A program made the position numbers and the translations under genes. This document shows positions 1 to 9,939 of a DNA stretch of 64,000 bases, in pieces. The first letter of the stretch is position 1. Each line of letters opens with the position of its first letter. Source of the DNA: Psoroptes ovis (lineage: Eukaryota > Arthropoda > Arachnida > Sarcoptiformes > Psoroptidae); contig PQWQ01000023.1 of NCBI GenBank assembly GCA_002943765.1, forward strand, positions 498,501 to 562,500. The letters run 5' to 3'. The notes beneath the pieces were generated by a model. It searched no databases, was not told the DNA's origin, and worked only from the letters and a program-made list of their open reading frames with translations.

Positions 1-1628
1 TACACAAAACAAGGTGATTTGTAGAATGTAAAAACACACCAATTAAACCACACATTGAAAGCCACGATTAAATGGTGATTATTTTGATTCAATTCAATTC
101 AATTCAATGTTGAAATAGGCGGATGGTTCTTCTTCTAAGAGAATATGATCTTAGGAGATGAACAATGAAAAATTATGATTTCAAATGATTTGAATTTTGA
201 TTTCGAAAATTTCACAATTCTCATATATTTGAATTCTAAGATCATTTAAAAATTCTCAAGAAATTTAATCCTATTTTGTTTTCATGAATTTTCAAATCTT
301 TAAATTGTTTTTTTTTTTTGTTTTGTTTTGTTTCAAGTTTTCGGCACTTTTTGTAAAGAATTAAAGATTTGTTAAAATTGGTTCAAATACATGTTATGAA
401 TACATCATATGAACACACATGTATGGTTTGAAAATTCAATGGTTTGAATTCATTTCAATTTAAAAAAAAAAATACACGATTCAGAATGTACAAATACAAA
501 TAATGATATCATAAATAACCACATACATAATATAAGAATTTGGTTGACTTTTTCAATTTTGAATTTTGAATTTTGAATTTTTTTTTTGTTGTGTTGAGTA
601 AATTTTCAATTTAAAGGATTATTTGGAAACAATTTTGGTGCAATTCATGCACCCGTAAATCATCATTATTGTTGTTATTATTATGCATCAGTGACACATG
701 AAATGAGCTGAATTTGGTTGAATTTCAGCGAAATATCGATGAATTTTGATGAATATTTGTGAATTGTATTAAGGCATTGAAAATAATGAAAATAATTTGA
801 ATTTTGAAATCAAACATGTATCGAAAAATTGAAAACAATTTGACAATTTTGAAAACGAATTGGAAACGATTTGAAACAGAATAATTCAAAGATGAAATAA
901 TTGAAATTGAATTAAATTGAATTGAATTAAATTTAATTGAATTGAAATGAAATGAGATGAAACACAACAGATAAACATTGATATAATCATTGATATAATT
1001 GAAACAATTACCACAATTGAAGAATCGTGTGTCTCAAGTCCGAAATGTCTCAAATCATCTTTGAAAGTCTTCAAATGATCAACGTCTTAAAATAAGTCTT
1101 GAATGTCTTCGAGAAAAAATTATACGAAATCATTCGAATCAAATCGATTGGAATCATTCGAATTTCGAATCAAATCGATTCGAATCAATTTAATTCGAAT
1201 TTCGAATCGAACGAATCATTCGAATTTCGAATCAATCTATTTCGATGATCAAATGTGTCGATGGCCGATGTGATCGATTGGCCGATGATTGATTGATTCA
1301 ATTCAATTCATTGGTTTGGTTGATGATTGATTGAATCATTCATTCACTTTTAGTGGATGATTGAATTCACTCACGATCACAAAAACAAACAAAGATAGAC
1401 GTCGTAGACGGTATGAAATTAATTAAAATGTTTCAAAACAAACAAACAAATGTAAATAAACAGATAAATGAAACTTTGTGTAAAAAATTCAATTTTCAAA
1501 ATTTTCAAAATTTTTCAATTTTCAAAATTTTGAAACATTGAAACACATGACACACAATGGAAAATAAACAAAATATGTAAACAAACACAAAATTACACAC
1601 CATAAATGTTTCAAAATAATCATTTCTA

Positions 1629-1709
1629 TTAGGTTGTCCGAAAAGTTTTTGCCGATTTTTCAAATGATTTTCTACGATATAATCGGCAAAAACTTTGCGG
1701 ACAACATAA
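1629..1709. mobile_element. Palindromic TA-MITE, copy 1 (type B)
   Basis: A snap-back element starting TTAGGTTGTCCGAAAAG and ending with a diverged complement (CGGACAACATAA). TA lies on both sides (1627-1628 and 1710-1711). Type B means the arms stay complementary nearly to the centre (TTTTTGCCGATT against AATCGGCAAAAA). Confidence 0.88.
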
Positions 1710-3352
1710 TATTCATTATATAATATTCACTTGAAAATAGATAGACGAGTGTATTCTGAGATTCTGCTGCTGCTGCTGCTGTTGCTACTTGAAACGATCG
1801 ATTGAAAATTTATATATGCGGAAACGCATTGAAAATCAATGCGTTTCTGTTTCGTCGATTGTCGATCGTTGAATTCACAAGGAGCTCAAAGTATTAAAAT
1901 GAAAAATTCGAGGGGGCCCGAAGAAACGAATGAAATTCGTGAATTTATTATTATGAAGAGATGAATTATTATGACGAAAACACGAAGATAATAATGGCAA
2001 CAATCTTTCCACAGTTTTGAAATCGATTTAAAACAAACAAACATAAATAAATAAATAAATAAAAGGATATTCAAATTCATTCAAAATTAATTCAGTGAAT
2101 CACATTCAAATTCATTCGATTCGAGAATCAATTCACTGAATCTATGAATATAACTAAGACATTCGATTCGAGATATTCAGTGAATCCAAATGAAATAAAG
2201 TAAATCAAATGAATTTCAGTGAATTTGATGAATCATGGGCACAAAATCGGTGAATAATTCCGAAGTAAACAATGATAATAATGAATGAAGAAACACAAAT
2301 ATATTTGACAATAATAATAATTTATGGGGACAAAATTCATTTCATTCGGATTCAGTTAATTCATAGAAATTTCGAAATTTTTCAGAATTTTCCAATGAAG
2401 TTTTCAAATACGATCAAATCATATCAAATATTCGCACTGTGAATATATTCATTCATTCATAATTCGGTTCATTCGATTCAACTGATTCACTCGAAATTCA
2501 TTGAATTGAATTGAATTCAATTCAATTCATTCATCATGATAAAACCATAAGTTTCAATCGTTGATATGTCGCGTTGTTGTATGGCTAAAAATTATTCATA
2601 GCTTCGAAGCTATCGAAATAATAGAAATTATATCAAATGACAGAAAAAAGCATATAGAATGTCTTTGACGTATTTGAATAATTGAATACACAATACCAGC
2701 TAGTAGGACCACCACCAACTACCACCGGCCACCACCAGCAGCAGCATATTTGCGATCATATATCATTCGTTGGTCGTATGTACCATGGTACCATACATAT
2801 ATCCACCATGGTGATCCCCGATGGAAGCAGCAGTAGAAGCCATCGAATCATATATATCATTGATTCATTCGAATTGGTACAGAGTTTGTGCAATATTCGT
2901 TGTATGTAAGTATGTATGAATGAATCGGAATATCAAATCGATCAATTGAAAATATGTCTACCACCGAAAATGTCTACGAGGCCCTACTGGCCCTATTCTA
3001 CTGCAGCTACAGCTGCAACTACTGATCCACACACGATCAATTCAAGTGATTCCCGATTGGTGCCGAACAGTCGCCTTGGTTTATTGTAGTTAATCGTCTA
3101 TCAGTCGCCTTGTAGTTGTTCATTGTTATTATCACTGAATTATCACCGAAATTACACAGAGCCGAAAACAAGGGCTAAAGCCTTACGAAAAAACCCTGCG
3201 GTTGAAAAACCCCATAAAAAAACATACGAATCGAATCAATATGATAAATAATGATGAATCTTATATTAATATGTTAATATGTATTTGTGAGAATCGAATC
3301 GAATTGAATCGAATCGAAGATAATTACATAGTAAAATTGAATTGAATTGAAA

Positions 3353-3432
3353 TTAGGTTGTCCGAAAAGTTCTGACCGATTTTCATGGGCAACCCAATTG
3401 AATGAGCCGAACGAATTTTTCGGACAACCTGA
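3353..3432. mobile_element. Palindromic MITE, copy 2 (type A, forward)
   Basis: Has the family terminus TTAGGTTGTCCGAAAAG and the type A centre (CCGATTTTCATGGGCAAC...). The right end is diverged (ACCTGA) and the flanking TA is lost, so this is an older copy. Confidence 0.82.
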
Positions 3433-4540
3433 AAATATGTTTGTTTGCATGCATACAAGCAAATTACACAAACACATTGAAAGTAAATTACACACACACA
3501 TTTAATGCTTCGAAATATGTGGTGATAATGAAGAAATTTTTTTCTTTTTCACAGTCGAATTAATTAATTAATTATAATCAATTAATTATCAAGAGAGGAG
3601 GAGGAGGAGAAGGAGGAAGCGAGGGCGGAACAAAAAAAAACTGGGGAAATTTCCCAGGGTAAAATTTCCCGGTAAATTCTTATCTCTTACACTTCAATTA
3701 AACAGCTCAAAATAATCAAAAATTTTTTTTTTTTTTTTTTTTGGTCCACAAACAATGTTTCTTGTTCTTTTGTCTTTGAAAATTACTCATAAATCACAAG
3801 AATATTTCTTGAAATTCTCGGCAAAATAAAAAAAAAAAAAAATCTGGCAAAATGACCGCACCCTTATCACACCCAAGGTCTACAATCATTCGGAAACAGA
3901 ATATCAATGTGTGTACCAAGCGATCGCAGTGATTTAAATAATTTAACGGTGTGCACAATAAGGTGGAAATCACACATATTCCACCTTGAAAAATGAATGT
4001 TTTGGCTTTGAAAAACGAAGAATTCTTTGTTTATTTTTAATTTGATTTTGACAAAAATAATAAAAACAAACATTTGAAACATGAAATTGAAAAAAATGAA
4101 ACGTGTGTATTGACACATATTGACACACATTTACCAAACATTCATTCACATAAATTAATGTTTACACATACATATTCATTTAATTCAATTCAATTCAATT
4201 CAATTATTCACTATTTACACATAGCTAGTTTGCAAATGTGTTAACACATATTTGCAAAATGTTAGAATTCTCGAAAATTTTGCCGGAAAATTTTTCGGGG
4301 AAAATTTTTTCGAGGAAAAATTCAATGGGCGAGAATCAGAGCAATGAAAATTAATGAATTTTTTTTTCAGCTTCAAAATACATAGACATGAATATTCATA
4401 TGGGAGATACATGATTCAAAATTTGCCTGCAAAAATATAGAAATGAATGTGCACCCAAAAATAAATGAATTAAAATTCAATTGAATTTTCTTATTAAATT
4501 TTGAAATATTGAATTCAATATTTCAAAATTTTCAAAAATA

Positions 4541-4625
4541 TCAGGTTGTCCTAAAAGTTTTTGCCAATTCACTGATTGAAAAAACATGTGAAAATTGGCA
4601 AAAAACTTATCGGACAACCACCTAA
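4541..4625. mobile_element. Palindromic TA-MITE, copy 3 (type B)
   Basis: Arms read GGTTGTCCTAAAAG against CTTATCGGACAACC. TA flanks at 4539-4540 and 4626-4627. A short CACC duplication sits just inside the right terminus. Confidence 0.85.
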
Positions 4626-4740
4626 TAAATATTCTTATCAGATCAAACACAATATTTCGAAATGAAAATGTGTTTGATTGTATATTCAATTTATTATCAA
4701 TTATTATGGACAAATGGGTGCGATATGATCATTGATATTT

Positions 4741-4822
4741 TTTGGGTTGTCCCATAAGTTCTTGCCGGTTACATCGTAAGAAAATCATTGAAAAATCGGC
4801 AAGAACTTATCGGACAACCTAA
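4741..4822. mobile_element. Palindromic MITE, copy 4 (type B, CATAAG arm)
   Basis: The left arm carries the variant TTGTCCCATAAGTTCTTGCC and the right arm GGCAAGAACTTATCGG. The right TA is intact at 4823-4824 and the left flank is diverged. It lies only ~115 bp from copy 3. Confidence 0.85.
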
Positions 4823-4896
4823 TATTATTAAACGATACAAAAATGATATTTTCGAATCGATATGATTGAAATTTTGCTCAAAATACGTACAAAATA

Positions 4897-5142
4897 ATGT
4901 CCAATGAACACTGTGTTTTATTCATTCAAAATTTGTCGTCCACACCCTTGGTCATTTCATTCATTTTTTTTCTTATTTGTTTGACAAAATCAAATGTCAA
5001 AGCAAATATCAATGATTCATTTGATTATAATCCAAATCGGAATATTTCAAATATTTTGAATTTCATTGTTTTTCAAAATTCACAAGTACCAAAATCACTA
5101 CGAAAATCATTAATCAATCATTTTTCAGATTGCAATTCGTAG
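4897..5142 (+). CDS. Possible small secreted or membrane protein (81 aa)
   Basis: I do not recognise this protein. The ATG-initiated single-exon frame has a polar N-terminus, then a hydrophobic core at residues 18-29 (VISFIFFLICLT). A plausible signal-peptidase site, NVKA, lies at about 33-36, followed by a polar N/S-rich mature part ending FSDCNS. The stop is TAG, and an AATAAA lies at 5172-5177, about 30 nt downstream, as expected for a short 3' UTR. Against it: the genome is so AT-rich that hydrophobic frames arise by chance, and the ORF sits between MITE copies in otherwise gene-free DNA. No promoter could be identified. Confidence 0.3.
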   Translation: MSNEHCVLFIQNLSSTPLVISFIFFLICLTKSNVKANINDSFDYNPNRNISNILNFIVFQNSQVPKSLRKSLINHFSDCNS

Positions 5143-5291
5143 TAATAATCTTTAAGAATGATATAGGGGAAAATAAACGAAAAGAATCTTTGAAGAAAAT
5201 CTTTGAATTGAAGAAAATCCTTGAAGACCTGCCCACACTACGATCTTAAGAAAATTGAAAGAAATCAATAAACATAATTGAATTGTTGATA

Positions 5292-5374
5292 TTAGATTGT
5301 CCGAAAAGTTCATTCCGCTTAATCACGATAGAGTTGCTCGATGAAAATCGGCCAAAACTTTACGGACAACCTAA
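5292..5374. mobile_element. Palindromic TA-MITE, copy 5 (type A, reverse)
   Basis: TA flanks at 5290-5291 and 5375-5376. The centre reads CATTCCGCTTAATCACGATAG, the reverse orientation of the type A core. Confidence 0.88.
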
Positions 5375-5681
5375 TAGAAACTATTCGAAATAATTCGAAA
5401 CGATAATTTGAAATATTTGTTTCGATAATTTGTTGATTTGATTTTGAGCTCAAGCCATCAAATCAAATCATAATTCTCAAGTCAAAAAATTCAATCATAT
5501 TAATGGATTTGATTGAAGAATCAATCAATCAATCAATTTCTTCAGATTAAATCCACAAATATTAAAATATTTGATTATGTAGAAACATATGTACACTGAA
5601 TTCATTCATTCAATTCAATTCATAAACATTTGTGAGTAAACAATCAAAATGTCAAAATATCAAGTGGGCGATTGTGATTAA

Positions 5682-5749
5682 CACTTTAAGAACTGGACGC
5701 TTTTAAGCCCCTTCGTTTCAAATGTAAATAATGCATTTGTATAAAAGGG
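5682..5749. mobile_element. TTAA-flanked mini inverted-repeat element
   Basis: A 68-bp segment between two TTAA sites (5678-5681 and 5750-5753). Termini are CACTTTAAG... and ...ATAAAAGGG; read inward from each TTAA they give TTAACACTTTAAG and TTAACCCTTTTAT. TTAA target duplication is the hallmark of piggyBac elements, so a piggyBac-derived MITE is the best guess. Only one copy is seen. Confidence 0.35.
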
Positions 5750-6409
5750 TTAATTGATCACCAATGGGGAAAATTGAAAATCTGGAATTATTAGGAAATT
5801 CGTTGAAATTTGATTCAAAGATTCGAAAAATTCCAGCGCTTATCTCATCACCAATGGCATTCACATTCAAGTCTAAATGTAACCATTAACATTTACTGAA
5901 ATTTGAAAAATTCAAAAAAAAAAAAAAAAATTCAAAACTCAAAGACTATAGGGTCTTATCACATTGTTTAAAATGGATCAAATGATGGCAGTTTTTGAAA
6001 ATAATACTCGATTAATTAATCAAACAGACACAAACAAAGATAAATCAAGGATCAAGCGCAATACACATACACACACAAATAGGTACATTCTTACTGGGTT
6101 CCATGGCTTTCTCGAAGCTAACTAACCATGTGACAAATGTTTTCTATGAATCATTTGTTCATCTGTCTACTTGTTTGTTTGTTTATTTATTCATTCATTC
6201 ATTCATATTGAATTTTCAAGGTTCATACCCCTAAATTTCTTATATTTGAAAAGATCAAAGTTCAAATAATAATTTCAAAACAATTTCATTTCTTTATGAA
6301 AATTTCAAGGCTTTTCAAGGGGCCTATTATTCTTCTATTATCAGTATCTTGACTACTAACAACAACAACACAATCATAAGATGAAAATAAACAAAAACAA
6401 ATTCAAGTC

Positions 6410-6452
6410 TATAGAAATTCAATGAAAGAATTCTTTTCATTGAATTTCTATA
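6410..6452. repeat. Near-perfect inverted repeat (hairpin)
   Basis: Arms 6410-6427 and 6434-6452 are complementary apart from a one-base A-run difference, centred on an EcoRI-like GAATTC. No family resemblance to the MITEs. Confidence 0.6.
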
Positions 6453-6810
6453 TAAATTCTCAAACACGGGTGTGTGTGTGTGTGTAATAGGCACACTGAG
6501 AGAGACCAAGATAGAAACACCAAAGACAGATTTATAAGACTCAAAAACAAAACAAAATAAATAAATAAACAAAACAGAATATCATTGGAAATAATAACAT
6601 CATTGGAATAATGTCAAAATTTTGATTTTTCTGATTTTCAAAATTTTAGATTCAAAGATTCATTCAAAGAATATAGATATTTCAATTTTTTGAATTAAAT
6701 AAAGCAGAATATGGAAATGAATAAATAAATAAATAAATGAATCAAATTCATGTTGCACACACAGATTCTAAAGATCTTTAAAAATGATAAGAAAATACAC
6801 ATAGAAAATA

Positions 6811-6890
6811 TTGGGTCGTCGTGAAAATTGTGGCCGATTTACTAATTGAAAAACGTTTGAAAATCGGCATAAACTTTTCGGACAACCTAA
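6811..6890. mobile_element. Palindromic TA-MITE, copy 6 (type B, diverged)
   Basis: TA flanks at 6809-6810 and 6891-6892. The left arm is mutated (TTGGGTCGTCGTGAAAA); the right arm is canonical (CTTTTCGGACAACCTAA). Confidence 0.83.
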
Positions 6891-7254
6891 TACAACACAT
6901 TAACGATATACAACACACACATTGACAATACACACAAACATTTATTATCAACATATAAACACACATTTGACGATACACGAAACACAAACAATACACGGAC
7001 ACATTTAAATACACACACACAGAGAGAGAATCGCTTTGGAATTGTTTCATTGGAATCCGTATATCATTGATTCATTCATTCATTCATTCATCAGTCATTA
7101 TCATTCATAATCAGTCATAATCATTTCAAAAAATTAAGGACAAATTATTTGATACCCGAAAAGACATTTTAGGGTCGGGTAAAAATGTAAATTTAGGTCG
7201 AAATTCAATGTGAATTCAAAATCAAAAGCTTTCATTTTCAAATGATGATTATTA

Positions 7255-7335
7255 TTAGGTTGTCCCATAAGTTCTTGCCGTTTTTTTTAAATTTTTTATT
7301 ATTCAAAAACGGCAAAAACTTATCGGACAACCTAA
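7255..7335. mobile_element. Palindromic TA-MITE, copy 7 (type B, CATAAG arm)
   Basis: TA flanks at 7253-7254 and 7336-7337. The arms share the CATAAGTTCTTGCCG variant with copy 4. Confidence 0.88.
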
Positions 7336-7514
7336 TATTATTCTGTGGCTATCACATATTCCATACACACACCAACACACACACACACACAGAATTCATT
7401 GATACGACATTGATAAAGCTTTGAATAATAAAAATAAATGATGAAAACCGTAACCGTCGTGGTCGTAGCCATCATCATCATCATTATCATTATCAGCAGC
7501 GAATGGCTATTATA

Positions 7515-7592
7515 TTAGGTTGTCCGAAAAGTTCTGGCGGATTTTCATGAGCGATTCGGATTGATGCAAGCAGAATGAACTTTTCGGACACG
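7515..7592. mobile_element. Palindromic MITE, copy 8 (type A, forward)
   Basis: Left TA at 7513-7514 and terminus TTAGGTTGTCCGAAAAG. The right end is decayed after TTTTCGGACA. Confidence 0.8.
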
Positions 7593-8209
7593 GTTCTATT
7601 CACATAATTCAAATTATCTTCGTTTTGTAATTCATAATAACCGTAATCGTAATAATAATAATGATTTCGAAATGTATTCAAATGGAAATTTTCTTAGTGT
7701 TTTTTTGTTTTGGATAAAGGTTTTTTCTTTGGTAATGATAATAACAATAATAATAATAATAATAATGTTCAATGATAATGATGATCATCATTATTATTAT
7801 AAATTGATAATTCATTCATTTATTTAATATAGATTCCAAGCCATACCATAGAATCTATGGCCGTATTCAATGTGTGTGCATTGATGATATATTGAAATAC
7901 ATGAAGAAATGTATATTTCAATAATAAATAATGCATTTGATAAGACCGAAGATATTGACACAGAAACATTTAAAAATCATTTCAAATTGAATTCAAACAC
8001 ATAATAACCACACGCATATATCATCATCATATTTCATAATACTAAAATATAAAAGTTCAATGTCATTTATAATATATTATAATCATATGCGTACATATAA
8101 ATGGATGGATGAATGTATGAATGAATGGATAAATATATTGAAATATATTAAATAAAAATATACATTCACACAATATATATGTTAGTAGGACACAACATTA
8201 TTATCATAA

Positions 8210-8370
8210 CAGGGTTTCAAGTTTCAATTCGGAATTTTAAAATTAATTTTCGTAGTTTTGAAGTTAATTTTCACAGTTTTGAATGTAATTTTAAATTGAA
8301 TAATTACGAAATTCAATTTCAAAACTACGAAAATAAAGTTTAAAACTCTGAATTAAAATTTGAAACCCTG
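8210..8370. mobile_element. CAGGG-terminated palindromic element, copy 1
   Basis: A 161-bp inverted-repeat element beginning CAGGGTTTCAAGTTT and ending AAATTTGAAACCCTG. Internal repeats of AATTTTCGTAGTTTT and its complement make it fold on itself almost end to end. Two more copies lie at 11299-11462 and 12236-12404. Flanks suggest a TA target. Confidence 0.8.
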
Positions 8371-8630
8371 TATTATTTGTGGATGTAAACATATTTATAA
8401 AAGCAAGCACACACACACATGTACACCACCCACTCACATCATCAGAATGCACTCAAATTACATAAACATAAGCCAATATATCACACACACACAAACACAC
8501 ATACAATTTCAATGTATAATCATTCATTGAAAATCATATGGAAATGATTAATTTTTTTTTTTTTTTTTTATTACGTAATATCTCTGTGTGTGTATGAAAA
8601 TATTTGAATTCTGAAAATCAAATAATCAGT

Positions 8631-8707
8631 AAATAAATAAACGAAATACCCGGAATTATTCGAAAATTATTATTCCGTATAATTCCGGGTATTTCGTTTA
8701 TTTATTT
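8631..8707. repeat. Perfect 29-bp inverted repeat, 19-bp loop
   Basis: Arms 8631-8659 and 8679-8707 are exact complements containing CGAAATACCCGGAATTAT. They can form a strong hairpin or cruciform. The arms show no similarity to the two MITE families. Confidence 0.85.
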
Positions 8708-8915
8708 ATTCTATTCTATTCATTTTTAATTGAAACGATTCTAGAGAAAATCAATCTAAAAATGATGATTAAAAAATAAAAAAAAAATCAAAGATTAAAG
8801 ATTTGTGACATTTGAAAAAAAAATTTAATCAATTTTCGGAAAATGGATTGAATTTCGAATTAAATTTCAAATCAAATCTTCATATATTTTCATGTAGGAA
8901 ATATTTATTTTCATA

Positions 8916-8998
8916 TTTTAGGTTGTCCGAAAAGTTCATTCCGCTTAATCAAATAGAGTTGCTCATGAAAATTGGCCAGAACTTTTCGGACAACCTAA
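8916..8998. mobile_element. Palindromic TA-MITE, copy 9 (type A, reverse)
   Basis: TA flanks at 8914-8915 and 8999-9000. The core is in reverse orientation (CATTCCGCTTAATCAAATAG). Confidence 0.87.
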
Positions 8999-9487
8999 TA
9001 TATGAAAATATTTCTACACACATTTTTTTTTCATCAAAATCATATGATTTTTAGGGAAGAAAATTCAGAAATTTTTTTTTTCCATAGAAAACTATGGGAT
9101 AACTGAAGAAAATTCAATTGGAATTTGAAAAATTGAATTTTTTTTGTAAGAAAAAATTTTGAAATTAAAAAGAATTAAATGTCAAACATAAATAAACAAA
9201 TAAATGAATAAACAAACATTAAACACTAATAATAGATGCATTGACAAATTGTCAATCAATTATCATCATTGTTATTATCATTATTATTATTGTTGTTGAC
9301 AACAATTATTTTTTCGATCGAATTCGAATTTCGAATTTCAAATTTCGATGAATAATTTCAACAAATCCCTATTAGTAGTTTCGTTCTTCCTCTTACTTAC
9401 GCGTACAAATAACGAATACACAGGCAAACATTCATACATGCATGCACACGTAATTGGAAAAAAGTTTTTAAGAAAAAAAATCAATTA

Positions 9488-9570
9488 TTAGGGTTGTCCG
9501 AAAAGTTTTTGCCGATTTTATCGTAGGAAATTATGAGGAAAAAACGGCAAGAACTTATGGGACAATTCAA
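9488..9570. mobile_element. Palindromic MITE, copy 10 (type B, mixed arms)
   Basis: The left arm is the CCGAAAAGTTTTTGCC type and the right arm the complement of the CATAAGTTCTTGCC type (GGCAAGAACTTATGGG). The left TA is at 9486-9487; the right end is decayed. Confidence 0.83.
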
Positions 9571-9939
9571 TTATTTAAAATAATAAATAAACAAAATAAA
9601 AATCTCTGACATTTTGAAATTTCGAAATTTTCCTTGCAAAATTCTTAAGAATAAACAAAAATTCTTTCGAAAAAATTCCTAAGAAAAACTGAAATTTTCA
9701 ATTAAAAATTTCGTAATCATCAAATCATCATTAAATCATTCGAATTTCAATGTTAAATAATCGATTCGATGCAGCAACAGCATATGAATTGAAGCATCAA
9801 TAAATAAAAGATCAAAGGTTCAATTGTTCAAAATCAAAAATAATGAAGAATTTTTGAAGAATAAGAATAATGAAGAATAATGATAAGAATTTTCAAGAAT
9901 AATGAAGAATCAAAAACTGAGGCGAAATTGAATGAAAAT

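Larger units (their letters stand above)
1..4896. other. Non-genic AT-rich region with MITEs
   Basis: I see no supportable gene here. The stretch is dominated by simple TTCAA/ATTCA pentamer runs (for example 88-107 and 4180-4206), dense CGAATC/TTCGAA motifs at about 1115-1250, and four palindromic MITE copies listed separately. A relatively GC-rich island lies at 2690-3210. Within it, 2692-2905 is an open, AG/GTAAGT-bounded plus-strand segment without a convincing start codon or recognisable domain. If Patj has further 3' exons they would lie here or beyond the left edge, but none could be identified. Confidence 0.6.
5143..9939. other. Non-genic region with dense MITEs and hairpins
   Basis: No supportable gene. 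It contains six palindromic MITEs (copies 5-10), one copy of the CAGGG palindromic family (8210-8370), a TTAA-flanked mini-element (5682-5749) and two long hairpins (6410-6452 and 8631-8707). It also has CA/TG, CATT and AAT microsatellite runs. It lies downstream of Patj. Confidence 0.6.

Noticed and set aside
1115..1250. Dense TTCGAA/GAATTTCGAA motifs as heat-shock elements
   Set aside because: Spacing does not fit the nGAAnnTTCn pattern; this is a simple repeat of CGAATC-like units.
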